DNA of 64,000 nt from Martelella mediterranea (GCA_003001975.1 PVUG01000015.1:1-64000), one strand, 5' to 3'; counted from the stretch's first letter, positions 1-8,389 are shown. The notes: generated from the letters alone by a model not told the origin. A program made the numbers and translations.

Positions 1-162
1 GTCGACCTGATGCGCAAGGACCTGAACATTTGCCTGGCCGAAGCGCGTCGCAACGGGGCGTCACTGCCTGTCACGGCCGTGGTCGATCAGTTCTATTCGG
101 ATATCCAGAAGGCCGGTGGCGGCCGCTGGGATACATCAAGCCTCATTCGTCGGCTGAAGTGA
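1..162 (+). CDS. 3-hydroxyisobutyrate dehydrogenase-family protein, C-terminal fragment
   Basis: This is the last 53 codons of a gene whose 5' part lies before the window; the TGA is at 160-162. The peptide carries the C-terminal helical signature of beta-hydroxyacid dehydrogenases: LMRKDLNICLAEAR, then LPVTAVVDQFY, and the near-terminal GGGRWDTSSLIRRL that is very typical of 3-hydroxyisobutyrate and tartronate-semialdehyde (2-hydroxy-3-oxopropionate) reductases. The family oxidises or reduces short hydroxyacids with NAD(P) in the cytosol. The cofactor domain and catalytic lysine are outside the window, so the substrate cannot be assigned. A strong hairpin follows at 198-224, so it is the last gene of its transcript. 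Confidence 0.8.
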   Translation, partial: VDLMRKDLNICLAEARRNGASLPVTAVVDQFYSDIQKAGGGRWDTSSLIRRLK

Positions 163-197
163 TGGTCGATCGGTTCATCCGAACCGGGCGATAGGAG

Positions 198-224
198 GAA
201 CCAGCGCAGCAGATGCGCTGGTTC
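198..224 (+). terminator. Rho-independent-type terminator after the partial dehydrogenase gene
   Basis: Perfect 11-bp arms GAACCAGCGCA / TGCGCTGGTTC around a GCAGA loop, followed by TGTTCTTC. It lies between the convergent ends of the partial dehydrogenase gene and the SDR gene at 256, so it may stop transcription from both sides. The T-tract is interrupted, so it is not a textbook terminator. Confidence 0.65.
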
Positions 225-255
225 TGTTCTTCAAACACCGTTCCGTCGTCGGTGC

Positions 256-1020
256 TCAGACGGCCATGGTTCCGCCGTCGACGGGAAGCGCTGCGCCGGT
301 GACGAAACTTGCGTCATCGGAAAGCAGCCAGCCCGCGGCTTGCGCGATTTCATCGGCCTGACCGAAGCGTTGCATCGGCACGGCGGCCTGGATTGCGGTG
401 AAGATCTTGATCAGTTCAGGGTCTTCGGGCATCCGGCTTGTCATCGCCGTCTGGGTCATGCCGGGCATCACCGCATTCACGCGAATGCCCTTCTGCGCAT
501 AGTCGACGGCGGCAGCACGGCTCATGCCGAGCACGCCGGCTTTCGCCGCGATATATTCGGATGCAAACGGAATTGCCGCCATGGCCGTGGTTGACGAGGT
601 GTTGACGATGGCGCCGCCGCGACCCGAGGCGAGCATTGCCGCGATTTCGTGTTTCATGCACAGGAACACGCCCTTCAGGTCGATATTGATGACCTTGTCC
701 CACTGGGCTTCGTCCAGTTCGTGCAGCGGCTTGATGGCTTGTTCGATGCCGGCATTGTTGAAGGCGCCATCAAGCTGCCCGAATGTCTCGATGGCGCTGG
801 CGACCAGATTTTCGACATCGGCCTCCTTTGCCACATTGGTTTTCACGAACAGGCTTTTGCCGCCATCCTGCCGGATTTCCTCGGCAATTGTCTCGCCGCC
901 ATCGGCCAGATCGGAAAGAACGACGCTCGCGCCGCTTTTGGCGAAATGTCTTGCGGCGGCGCGGCCGATCCCGCTCGCTGCTCCCGTAACGATCAGTACT
1001 TTGCTTTCAAGGTTCGACAT
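256..1020 (-). CDS. SDR-family NAD(P)-dependent oxidoreductase (classical)
   Basis: A 254-residue classical short-chain dehydrogenase, probably oxidising or reducing a small alcohol or ketone in the cytosol. Visible motifs are the TGAASGIG cofactor loop (residues 12-19), NNAG (88-91), active-site Ser143 and the YIAAK pair Tyr156/Lys160, and the terminal VDGG. The ATG at 1020 is preferred over an in-frame ATG 24 codons upstream because AAGGAGG stands just before it and the cofactor fold starts at once. The same-strand neighbours upstream are an alpha/beta hydrolase and a TetR regulator, which suggests a small catabolic or detoxification group. The substrate is not readable from sequence. Confidence 0.88.
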   Translation of the reverse strand: MSNLESKVLIVTGAASGIGRAAARHFAKSGASVVLSDLADGGETIAEEIRQDGGKSLFVKTNVAKEADVENLVASAIETFGQLDGAFNNAGIEQAIKPLHELDEAQWDKVINIDLKGVFLCMKHEIAAMLASGRGGAIVNTSSTTAMAAIPFASEYIAAKAGVLGMSRAAAVDYAQKGIRVNAVMPGMTQTAMTSRMPEDPELIKIFTAIQAAVPMQRFGQADEIAQAAGWLLSDDASFVTGAALPVDGGTMAV

Positions 1021-1128
1021 CGTTTCCTCCTTCAGGTGTTGAAGTCGTTGCAGACCGGTTGTTTCAGCCGGTCCTGGCCGGCACGCATTCAAACCGGGAA
1101 CGCGTGCCGAATGGTGGCGGACGCCCCG

Positions 1129-2067
1129 TTATTTCGTGAAAAAGTCCAGCAGCCCGGCAAGCAAAGCTTCCGGCTTTTCCTCGGCGGGAAAATGTCCGCA
1201 GTCGGGGATGATCAGCGATTCAACATTGGTCGCGAGGGTTCGCTGTTCGTTTTCCACCATCGGGCCGCAGGCCAGCGCCCCGGAAAAGGCCAGCATTGGC
1301 ACGTCATGCTTTTTCTCCGCATGACGGCGAACCTGCGGAATGGTGTCGTCAATCGCGCGGTAATAGTCGAAACTCGCCTTCAGCGTGCCCGGCACACGGC
1401 GCAGCATTTCAATGTAAAAGTCGCGCGCATATTTCGGCACGGCATCTTCGGACGCCGCCTTGGACGCGAACTGATAGTTGAAATAGATGTCTTCCCGGCC
1501 TTCGACCAGCCGTTCATTGACGTCGAGCGCGCGGTTGAAATTGAAGTGCCAGAGGAAGTCGCTCATCCAGCGCTCGTCGGGAACCAGTTCCGGCGAGGGC
1601 GAGGCGCCGGGGATCGTGCCTTCGCCAAGCGCCATGCGCGTGATCCTTTCGGGATGGGCGGCGGCCATCGCATAGCCGACCATCACGCCGATATCGTGGC
1701 CTGCGACCGCAAAGCGTTGATGGCCGAGGACGTCCATCAGGTTGAACATGTCATCGGCCAGTGTGTCGACATCAAAGCCATCGGCGGGCTTGTCGGAAAT
1801 GCCGAGCCCGCGCGGGTCGACGGCGATCACCGTGAAATGCCTGCTCAGCGGCAGCATCAGATAACGCCAGGCAAACCAGCTTTGCGGCCATCCGCAATGC
1901 AGCAACAGCGGTTCACCGCTGCCGCCGATGACGGCGTGCAGCCTGATCTTGCCGGTGTCGACGCGCCAGCTCGTGAATGTCTCGGTGAAACCTTCGGGAA
2001 GACGCGGAACATCGGTGACGGATCCGAAACCCGATAGTGGAACGATGTGCTTGGAAGCGCTCGTCAT
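1129..2067 (-). CDS. Alpha/beta hydrolase with Asp nucleophile (epoxide hydrolase / dehalogenase type)
   Basis: A 312-residue alpha/beta-hydrolase fold protein without a signal peptide. The nucleophile elbow reads GHDIG with Asp125 where esterases have Ser, the pattern of soluble epoxide hydrolases, haloalkane dehalogenases and haloacetate dehalogenases. HCGWPQ (residues 57-62) supplies the oxyanion-hole region in place of the usual HGxP, DPRGLGISDKP follows strand 4, and the catalytic His is in CGHFPAEEKPE (about residue 292). These families open epoxides or remove halogens through an alkyl-enzyme ester. AAAGGA precedes the ATG at 2067. The TetR gene lies upstream on the same strand and may control it. 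The exact reaction is inferred only from the Asp nucleophile. Confidence 0.85.
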   Translation of the reverse strand: MTSASKHIVPLSGFGSVTDVPRLPEGFTETFTSWRVDTGKIRLHAVIGGSGEPLLLHCGWPQSWFAWRYLMLPLSRHFTVIAVDPRGLGISDKPADGFDVDTLADDMFNLMDVLGHQRFAVAGHDIGVMVGYAMAAAHPERITRMALGEGTIPGASPSPELVPDERWMSDFLWHFNFNRALDVNERLVEGREDIYFNYQFASKAASEDAVPKYARDFYIEMLRRVPGTLKASFDYYRAIDDTIPQVRRHAEKKHDVPMLAFSGALACGPMVENEQRTLATNVESLIIPDCGHFPAEEKPEALLAGLLDFFTK

Positions 2068-2169
2068 ATGGCTGTCCTTTGTATGCTGAATTCTGTAATG
2101 CTCAACATATAATTAGCCGATCAAGCGCCTGCAATAAATTATTTGTCGCTTAATACATAAATATCGTTC

Positions 2170-2781
2170 TCAGCCGAGCAGCCGCTTGCAAAACAGATCG
2201 GCCGCAGCGCGCAGTTTGGCCTTTGTCGCCCCGTCCACGGCTTCGATCGCAAGCCCGCTGAAAAATGCCAGTATGGCATCGGCAAGTGCGGTCAGGTCGG
2301 TATCCCCGGATAGGTCACCGTCTTCGATGGCCCGCGTCAGGCGTTTTACGAGACGGTCACGGAAGCGTCCGCGCTGATTGCGCAGAATTGTGCGGACCGT
2401 CATATTGGAAGTGCCAAGATGGGTCGCGCCGAGGATGACGAGACAGCCGCGCGGCGCGTCGGTGGCGACGAACAGGTCGATCGAGGCGAACAGCATTGTG
2501 CGAAGCGCCTGGCGCACATCGTCGATCCGGTCCAGCGCCCCCCATGAGGGTTCTGCTTCCGATGTGACGTAAAGATCCACCGCCTCGCGGAACAGCTGCT
2601 CCTTGGAGCCGAATGCCGCGTAAATGCTGGGCGAAGCAATCCCCATGGCCTCGATCAGCTGGGTCATCGAGGTTCCCTCATAACCATGCGCCCAGAAGAC
2701 CTGCATGGCCCGTTGCAACGCTTCATCCCGGTCGAAATTGCGGGGGCGGCCACGGCGGGTAGCCGCTTTATTGTCCATCAT
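2170..2781 (-). CDS. TetR/AcrR-family transcriptional regulator
   Basis: A 203-residue one-domain repressor. The N-terminus has GRPRNFDRDEAL and the TetR helix-turn-helix, with GYEGTSMTQLIEAMG leading into PSIYAAFGSKEQLF (about residues 34-65). The ligand-binding part contains PRGCLVILGA, with a Cys also seen in TetR members grouped with copper- or oxidant-responsive types, though this is not proof of function. It is transcribed in the same direction as the hydrolase (gap 102 bp, AT-rich, 2068-2169) and the SDR, so it probably controls them. Its own upstream 296 bp hold its promoter. Confidence 0.88.
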   Translation of the reverse strand: MMDNKAATRRGRPRNFDRDEALQRAMQVFWAHGYEGTSMTQLIEAMGIASPSIYAAFGSKEQLFREAVDLYVTSEAEPSWGALDRIDDVRQALRTMLFASIDLFVATDAPRGCLVILGATHLGTSNMTVRTILRNQRGRFRDRLVKRLTRAIEDGDLSGDTDLTALADAILAFFSGLAIEAVDGATKAKLRAAADLFCKRLLG

Positions 2782-3077
2782 TCATCTCCTTGCGTCACAG
2801 ACGCCACGGCGTTTCTGGGCGTGTTTTTTGGCTCTGGTGCTGAGCGTCAACGGTGAAGCCGTCTATCACGACCATTGCCTCACATAGCCCCAGGCACGCC
2901 TTCATTCAAACCGTGCATCAGTGGATGACGATGGATCATGACACGGTTCGCCATCATCCAGCGATTATAGGTCCGTTTGCGCGCGATAGTAGACCTGCAA
3001 GCCCGCGGCGACCAGATCTATGGTTTCCCCGTCCTGCGGGTGTCCACCGGTGGCCGACTGTCCATCGCTGTTTGCGC
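2782..3077. other. Non-coding gap upstream of the TetR gene
   Basis: 296 bp between the TetR start and the stop of the degenerate SDR gene, which is on the same strand. I found no convincing ORF, long palindrome or terminator. It presumably holds the tetR promoter, read leftwards. Confidence 0.5.
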
Positions 3078-3806
3078 TTACGCCTCCGGAAGAAACGCAA
3101 ACCCGGCCTTCGGGGTGTTTTGGGCCGGTCGGGAAATACCGCCGTCGACATGAATATTCTGGCCGGTGATATACCCGGCGCCATCGGAGAGCAGAAAGGC
3201 CACGGTTGCAGCGACCTCATCGATCTCGCCATAGCGGCCCAGCGGAATTTCGCTGCAGATCACCTCGTCTTCGGGCAGATATTCGAGCCATCCGGGAAAG
3301 ACATTGTTGATCCGGATGTTATGCACCGCATTATCGGCCGCAAAGCGCTGGGTGACGGTTATGAAACTGGCGGTGAAGGCGTCTTCGCCCGAGGACATGA
3401 AGTCTGGCATCGGCGGCGGGGACATATTGACGATTGCGCCGTGTTTCTGCCTGCGCATGACCGGAGCGACAATGCGCATGGTGCGGATCATGGACATCAG
3501 GCAGGCCTCGTGGATTGCCGTGCCGGGCAGGGCGTTGAACCCGAAGGCTTCCGACCATGGGCAGTTCAGCAGGGCATCGACGCGGCCCCAGCGCTCAAGG
3601 GCGCGGTCGGCGAGTTCCTGGAGGTCGCGAGAGGACTGGGCGGTGCCGCTGACGCCGAGGCCGCCGATCTCTTTTACAAACGCTGCGTGGCGTGGTGACG
3701 ACAGCAGCATGGCAACGCCATATCCGGCGCGCGCCAGCAATCCGGCCGTAAAGGCGCCAATGGCATTGTCACTTCCGACGATGAGAACGACCTTTGTTTC
3801 TGTCAT
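3078..3806 (-). CDS. SDR-fold protein lacking the catalytic residues
   Basis: A 242-residue protein that follows the SDR framework from end to end (Rossmann start, RWGRVDALLN, RINNVFPGW, GYITGQNIHVDGG), but the functional residues are replaced. The glycine motif is VGSDNAIG, NNAG has become NCPW (81-84), the catalytic Ser position is Pro131, the Tyr position is Phe144 and the Lys position is Phe148 in EDAFTASFIT. By family knowledge such a protein should not be a normal dehydrogenase; it could be a binding or regulatory subunit. The reading frame is intact and well conserved outside these sites, so it does not look like random decay. A similar sequence pattern is seen in some halohydrin dehalogenase-like SDRs, but those keep Ser/Tyr. 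Confidence 0.82.
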   Translation of the reverse strand: MTETKVVLIVGSDNAIGAFTAGLLARAGYGVAMLLSSPRHAAFVKEIGGLGVSGTAQSSRDLQELADRALERWGRVDALLNCPWSEAFGFNALPGTAIHEACLMSMIRTMRIVAPVMRRQKHGAIVNMSPPPMPDFMSSGEDAFTASFITVTQRFAADNAVHNIRINNVFPGWLEYLPEDEVICSEIPLGRYGEIDEVAATVAFLLSDGAGYITGQNIHVDGGISRPAQNTPKAGFAFLPEA

Positions 3807-4206
3807 GACTGGTCTCCAATACCGGCAATGATGGCCCGACCGGAATGGCGCGCGAAAGCGCAGGCCTGTCCGGCCGGGTTTAAAGACAGTCTAGAGGAGA
3901 GTTGTCGTGACGATTTCTCGAATTTGTGTCGAAATGTTACGGCGTTTTGACCGAGGCGACATGAGCGCGCGCGAAAACACCGGCGGGCCGCATCGCGAGA
4001 GGGAAGCGGACGCCAATGATTCCAGCAGGTTGGCATCTTTCCTGCCTTTATCCGGCCGCCATTATGCCACATATATGGCAGGCTCGTAATCTTTTGTAAT
4101 GAAAGAAAACACGAACCCATTGTCTTTGCGGCAACAATGAAACCGGCCTCCCAGGTTGCGCCGGGTTCTCCGGTGCGTTCGTATTTCATCGGAGCTTTCA
4201 TTACAG
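3807..4206. other. Divergent intergenic region, no recognised gene
   Basis: About 400 bp between the divergent starts of the SDR-fold gene (3806) and the MipA gene (4207). Promoters for both are expected here. A 60-codon ORF from a GTG at 3907 has a purine-rich stretch before it but poor codon usage for this genome, so I did not accept it. I see no clear operator palindrome. Confidence 0.5.
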
Positions 4207-5049
4207 ATGGTAAAATTCAAACATTTCGCTGCGACGGCAGCCGGATTGGCGGGCTTCGTTTCCGTGATCGGCGCCGCAGACAGAAGCTTTGCGGCGGATG
4301 CCGTCGTTGATGACGCCCCGCCGCCGGCCATTTCAGGGCCGCAGCCGCTGGAAAAACAGGCGTTCGCCTCGCGGTGGGAAGTGATCGTCGGCGGCGGCGC
4401 CAGTTTCAGGCCCGCCTATGAGGGCGGCGACGAGATGGAAATCAGCCCGATCCCGATCGTGTCGATCGGCTATGCCGACTGGCTTCAGCTCGATCCCGGC
4501 GGACTGGACGCCACGCTCTACAAGGATGGCGGTTTCAATGTCGACGCCCGTTTCGGCTACGAGTCCGGGCGTTCGGAAGATGACGGCGACCTGCTCAAGG
4601 GCCTCGGCGATGTCGATTTCGGCGTCACGGCGGGGGTCAAGGTCGGCTATCAGTGGGATGCCTTCGAATTCTACGGCGTCATCGACAAGACGATTGGCGG
4701 CAGTGAGGGATTGAAGGGCAAGATCGGGGCGAATTACGGCTGGCATATGGGCGAGAAGCTGGTTGTCGCGACCAGCCTCGAGGCGACGATTGCCGACGAG
4801 AACTACATGGACAGCTATTTCAGCATCAATGCCGCCCAGTCGGTGGCCTCGGGCCTGCCGCAATACAAGGCGGAGGCCGGTCTTCAGCGCGTTGATTTCG
4901 ATATTTCCGCGACCTATGCCTTCAACGAGCACTGGCTGATGCAGGCCGGCGCCGGCGTTGGCGTGCTGGTCGGCGATGCCGCCGACAGCCCGGTCGTGGA
5001 AAACGAATGGCAGCCGCAGGTCACGCTGTCGCTCGGCTACCGGTTCTGA
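4207..5049 (+). CDS. MipA/OmpV-family outer-membrane beta-barrel protein
   Basis: A 280-residue precursor with a Sec signal peptide (MVKFKHFAATAAGLAGFVSVIG, ending near SFAAD) and a small beta-barrel typical of MipA/OmpV. GGGASFRPAYEGGDE and PIPIVSIGYADW open the barrel, the body consists of alternating amphipathic strands, and LSLGYRF closes it with the terminal Phe used by the Bam machinery. The ATG at 4207 is chosen because the signal peptide begins there; an in-frame ATG 17 codons earlier would place a charged tail before it. The ribosome site is weak (GGAG about 13 nt away). The family is linked to MltA scaffolding and to porin-like roles; the function here is not defined by the neighbours. 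Confidence 0.87.
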   Translation: MVKFKHFAATAAGLAGFVSVIGAADRSFAADAVVDDAPPPAISGPQPLEKQAFASRWEVIVGGGASFRPAYEGGDEMEISPIPIVSIGYADWLQLDPGGLDATLYKDGGFNVDARFGYESGRSEDDGDLLKGLGDVDFGVTAGVKVGYQWDAFEFYGVIDKTIGGSEGLKGKIGANYGWHMGEKLVVATSLEATIADENYMDSYFSINAAQSVASGLPQYKAEAGLQRVDFDISATYAFNEHWLMQAGAGVGVLVGDAADSPVVENEWQPQVTLSLGYRF

Positions 5050-5251
5050 TCAGCCGCCTCCATGGGGGCGCGGGCACGCGTGTTGGATGTGGGATGCGGT
5101 GTGGCAGGTCAGCAAGGCACGTCCTGTGTTGGCGACCTTGCGGCCTGTCGCTTTCCGGATCGCCTCGTGAAGGTGTGCGTTACCTGTCTGGAACGGCCCG
5201 GCGCGCTCGATATCTCATCGAGTGCGTTCGTCTGTCCTGTTGTTTTCGATG

Positions 5252-5626
5252 CTATTCCTGCGCCGAGACATGATTGAGCGCGATCACCCAGCAATCGTCG
5301 CGCTTGCGCATCAGGCGCGTATTGATGCCCTGCTGGGTGCCGCTGTCGCGGATGAGTGTATAGGTGCTGACAAGTTGCGCTGCGTCGGCGGCGAGCATCT
5401 CGATGCGGATGTCGGAAAATGTCAGCGCCCCTTGCGAGCCGGGCGCGCCGCCGTAATCGGCGATATAGTGGTCGAGGGTGGCCTGCCAGTCCTTCTGGAT
5501 ACGTCCGCGCGATACGAAAACGACATCCGGATTTGCAAAACCTTTCATGTAACCGGCGAAATCGCCGCGATTCCATGCCGCCTGCATATCGGCGATCACA
5601 GCGCGGATTGCGGTTTGCGCGCTCAC
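5252..5626 (-). CDS. SnoaL-like / DUF4440 protein (NTF2 fold)
   Basis: A 124-residue cytosolic protein with the DUF4440 pattern: AIRAVIADMQAAWNRGDFAGYM at the start, a central TFSDIRIEMLAADAAQL strand pair, and the C-terminal TRLMRKRDDCWVIALNHVSAQE. The NTF2 cone often binds or turns over small hydrophobic molecules, and many members have no known reaction. It starts at a GTG that overlaps the stop of the GntR gene by four bases (GTGA), so the two are translationally coupled and form one transcript. That links it to the regulator and possibly to the GGT operon. Confidence 0.83.
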   Translation of the reverse strand: MSAQTAIRAVIADMQAAWNRGDFAGYMKGFANPDVVFVSRGRIQKDWQATLDHYIADYGGAPGSQGALTFSDIRIEMLAADAAQLVSTYTLIRDSGTQQGINTRLMRKRDDCWVIALNHVSAQE

Positions 5627-6318
5627 AACGCCTCTCCGGTTTTCATCTCCGCTCCGCTCAGTCGCTGCCGCTTGTTGACGACTTCGTGGGCGGCGGAAAT
5701 CAGATGCCGTCGCAGTGCGCTTTCGGTTGCTGTCGGGTCCTGGTCGAGAATGGCATCGACGATCTGCTGGTGTTCACGCGAAGACCGTTTCAGCCGTCCG
5801 GCATCGTCAAGCTGGTATTTGCGAAACGGCGCAAGCTTCACCCGCAGCGCCTCTGCCGAGGCTATGATATCGGTGTTGTGGCACCCCGCGAAGATCAGCG
5901 CGTGGAAGCGGTTGTTCAGGGCTTCATAGGCGGCGCTGTCGCCGGTCTCGGCGAGGCCTTCCATTTCATGATGCATTGCCTGGAGCTCGGCGCGCTCGCT
6001 CATTGTCATGCGATGACAGGCAAGCCGTCCGCAGACCGCCTCGAGTTCGGCCATCGCCTCGAACATTTCGTCGATCCGTTCCGGCGAAATCCGCGTCACG
6101 ACGACACCCTTGTATGCAATGCGATCGGCAAGCCCGCGACTGCAAAGGATGTGCAGAGCCTCGCGAACCGGGGTGCGGGAGACCGAAAACTGACTGGCGA
6201 TTGCCGTTTCATCCAGTTTCGCGCCGGCCGGAATGGTCCCGTTGATCACCTGGTCCTCAAGTTGACCGGCGATCCTGTCACCCAGACTCATTTTCTGCAT
6301 CGATAAATTTTCAAGCAT
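5623..6318 (-). CDS. GntR-family regulator, FadR/FCD subfamily
   Basis: A 231-residue regulator with an N-terminal winged helix (GDRIAGQLEDQVINGTIPAGAKLDETAIASQFSVSRTPVREALHILCSRGL) and an all-helical FCD domain with the expected metal-site pattern (EALNNRFHALIFAGCHN). FCD members bind small carboxylates. The ATG at 6318 is chosen over two upstream in-frame ATGs because AAAGGA stands six bases before it. The gene is divergent from the GGT/ABC operon, and two TTGTCGACAA-like palindromes lie in the shared region, so it most likely represses both directions. A stable stem-loop sits in its leader (6342-6367). Confidence 0.9.
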   Translation of the reverse strand: MLENLSMQKMSLGDRIAGQLEDQVINGTIPAGAKLDETAIASQFSVSRTPVREALHILCSRGLADRIAYKGVVVTRISPERIDEMFEAMAELEAVCGRLACHRMTMSERAELQAMHHEMEGLAETGDSAAYEALNNRFHALIFAGCHNTDIIASAEALRVKLAPFRKYQLDDAGRLKRSSREHQQIVDAILDQDPTATESALRRHLISAAHEVVNKRQRLSGAEMKTGEAL

Positions 6319-6341
6319 TTTCATTCCTTTAGTGCCACTTC

Positions 6342-6367
6342 GGCGATGGACGTTTCGGTCCATCGCC
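6342..6367 (-). promoter_or_regulatory. Stem-loop in the gntR 5' leader
   Basis: Perfect 10-bp arms GGCGATGGAC / GTCCATCGCC around a six-base loop, 24 bases before the gntR start codon and 12 bases before its AAAGGA ribosome site. There is no T-run after it on the minus strand, so it is not an intrinsic terminator. It could modulate translation or mRNA stability. Confidence 0.6.
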
Positions 6368-6424
6368 GGCTGACATGCGATAAAATACACAATCCGCTTG
6401 CCATATGCCAATTTAATATACAGT

Positions 6425-6434
6425 ATGTAGACAA
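6425..6434. promoter_or_regulatory. Candidate GntR operator, copy 1 (gntR side)
   Basis: ATGTAGACAA differs at two positions from the perfect palindrome TTGTCGACAA 82 bp away in the same divergent region. Both fit the T-x-G-T-n-A-C-x-A layout known for FadR-type GntR operators. It lies on the gntR-proximal side, consistent with autoregulation. The assignment is inferred. Confidence 0.5.
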
Positions 6435-6505
6435 TTGTTTGAAAAGAGCGGCTTTCGTCGTGACCTCCAAGCAGATTGTGTTTCATTTAGGCATATTGAG
6501 ATTTC

Positions 6506-6517
6506 ATTGTCGACAAT
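6506..6517. promoter_or_regulatory. Candidate GntR operator, copy 2 (GGT operon side)
   Basis: ATTGTCGACAAT is a perfect 12-bp palindrome ending 39 bp before the start of the GGT gene. The layout matches FadR-subfamily operators, and the divergent gene encodes that type of regulator. The same 10-bp core recurs at 21275-21284. Confidence 0.62.
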
Positions 6518-6556
6518 ATGCTGTCTGATTTGTCCCGCCCAGAGGCTTGCTGAGAT

Positions 6557-8389
6557 ATGGCATTCACCACCCGCCCCGAACTGAGAGGCACGTTTGGCGC
6601 TGTCTCGTCTACCCACTGGCTTTCCGCCGCCGTTGGCATGTCCATTCTCGAAAAGGGCCATACCGCTTTCGACGCGGCCGTTGCTGCCGGTTTCGTGCTG
6701 CAGGTGGTCGAGCCGCATCTGAACGGACCGGGCGGTGAAGTGCCGATCATCGTGACGCCGGCGGGCGCGGACAAGCCGGTGGTGATCTCCGGTCAGGGGC
6801 CGGTTCCGGCAAAGGCGACGATTGCGCATTATCGCGGCCTCGGTCTCGATATCATTCCCGGCACCGGCATGCTGGCGGCTTGCGTTCCCGGCGCCTTCGG
6901 GGCATGGCTGACGCTTCTGCGCGATTACGGCACGGCCGAGCTGGAGGATGTTCTGGCCCCCGCCATCTATTACGCCGAAAACGGCCATCCACTGGTGCCG
7001 CGCATCGCCAACACCATTGCCGCCATGCGGCCGCTGTTCGAGACCCACTGGCCGACGTCTGCGGAAATCTATCTTCCCGGGGGCAAGGCGCCGGAGACCG
7101 GCAAGCTGTTTCGCAATCCGGAACTTGCAAAGCTCTATGGCGAACTTCTGAAGCAGGCGAAGAAAGCCGCCACCCGCGAGGCCCGCATCCAGTCAGCGCT
7201 TGATTTCTGGTATCGCGGCCCGGTCGCCGAAAGGATTGCGGATTTCTGCGAGACAGAGGATGTCTGGGATGTCTCCGGCCATCACCATCGCGGCCTGATC
7301 ACCGCCGACGACATGGCGCATTTCACGCCCAAGGTCGAGGCGCCGGTTTCCACGACCTATGGCGATTATGAAGTGTTCAAATGCGGTCCGTGGTCGCAGG
7401 GGCCTGTTCTGCTGCAGATGCTGAACATATTGAAGGGCACCGATATCGCTTCGATCGATCCGATGGGGCCGGATTTCGTGCATCTCGTCGTCGAGACCGC
7501 CAAGCTTGCCATGGCCGACCGCGAGAGCTGGTATGGCGATGGCGGCGATGTGCCGATGGCGACGTTGCTGTCCGATGGTTATGCCGATGCCCGTCGGGCG
7601 CTGATCGGCGCTGAAGCCTCGTTCGAGGTGCGTCCCGGCACGCCGGATGGCCGCAATCCGCCGATGCCGCCGCACCGCGCTGTCGGCACCATTGCCCAGC
7701 CGGGCCTCGGCGGCGGCGAACCGACGGTCGCCAAGGAGAAGAAGCTTCCGAACGATGCGGCCGGCGAGCCAACGCTGACCCGCGAGGGTGCACAGCGCGG
7801 CGACACCGTACAGGTCTCCACCGTCGACCGCTGGGGCAACATGGTTTCGGCCACGCCTTCGGGCGGCTGGCTGCAGTCGAGTCCCACCATTCCCGGCCTC
7901 GGTTTCTGCCTGACCACGCGGGCGCAGATGTTCTGGCTCGAGGAGGGACTGAATTCGTCGCTGAAGCCGGGCGTGCGCCCGCGCACCACGCTGACACCCT
8001 CGACCGTTTATCGCGACGGCGTTCCATACATGGCCTTCGGCACGCCCGGCGGCGACCAGCAGGACCAGTGGCAGCTCGTCATGTTCCTGCGCCACGTCCA
8101 TGCCGGCATGAACCTGCAGGAGGCGATCGACGCGCCGTCCTTCCATACAGACCATCTGCCCAGCTCCTTCTGGCCGCGCGAGATCAATCTCGGCGCCGTC
8201 ACGCTGGAGGGACGCTACGGCGAAGACATCCGCGCGGAACTTGCCCGCCGCGGCCACAAGCTCACCATCGGCGATGACTGGTCGGAAGGCCGGCTTTCGG
8301 CGGTGGCGCGAGAGCCGGACGGCACATCGCTGCTGCTGAAGGCGGGCGCCAACCCGCGCGGCGTGCAGGGCTATGCCGTCGCCCGTTAG
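6557..8389 (+). CDS. Gamma-glutamyltransferase-family N-terminal-nucleophile hydrolase
   Basis: A 610-residue GGT-family enzyme. The proenzyme layout is intact: an N-terminal AFDAAVAAGFVLQVVEPHLNGPGGE region, then the autoprocessing site GDTVQVSTVDRWGN with Thr417 as the expected nucleophile, and FGTPGGDQQDQ for the oxyanion/substrate loop. Typical GGT has TTHxS at cleavage; here it is TVQVS, so this is a divergent branch that includes acylase- and amidohydrolase-like members. No signal peptide is visible, so it should act in the cytosol, unlike periplasmic GGT. It heads an operon with a peptide-type ABC importer. I infer hydrolysis of an imported gamma-glutamyl or N-acyl compound, possibly glutathione-like. 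Confidence 0.87.
   Translation: MAFTTRPELRGTFGAVSSTHWLSAAVGMSILEKGHTAFDAAVAAGFVLQVVEPHLNGPGGEVPIIVTPAGADKPVVISGQGPVPAKATIAHYRGLGLDIIPGTGMLAACVPGAFGAWLTLLRDYGTAELEDVLAPAIYYAENGHPLVPRIANTIAAMRPLFETHWPTSAEIYLPGGKAPETGKLFRNPELAKLYGELLKQAKKAATREARIQSALDFWYRGPVAERIADFCETEDVWDVSGHHHRGLITADDMAHFTPKVEAPVSTTYGDYEVFKCGPWSQGPVLLQMLNILKGTDIASIDPMGPDFVHLVVETAKLAMADRESWYGDGGDVPMATLLSDGYADARRALIGAEASFEVRPGTPDGRNPPMPPHRAVGTIAQPGLGGGEPTVAKEKKLPNDAAGEPTLTREGAQRGDTVQVSTVDRWGNMVSATPSGGWLQSSPTIPGLGFCLTTRAQMFWLEEGLNSSLKPGVRPRTTLTPSTVYRDGVPYMAFGTPGGDQQDQWQLVMFLRHVHAGMNLQEAIDAPSFHTDHLPSSFWPREINLGAVTLEGRYGEDIRAELARRGHKLTIGDDWSEGRLSAVAREPDGTSLLLKAGANPRGVQGYAVAR

Noticed and set aside
649-2037. Long plus-strand ORF of 462 codons
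   Set aside because: It runs antisense over the SDR and hydrolase genes, has no recognisable motif, and is a frame shadow of GC-rich coding DNA.
3907-4089. Small ORF from GTG with a purine-rich stretch before it
   Set aside because: Codon use is poor for this genome, no known motif, and it ends within the MipA promoter region.
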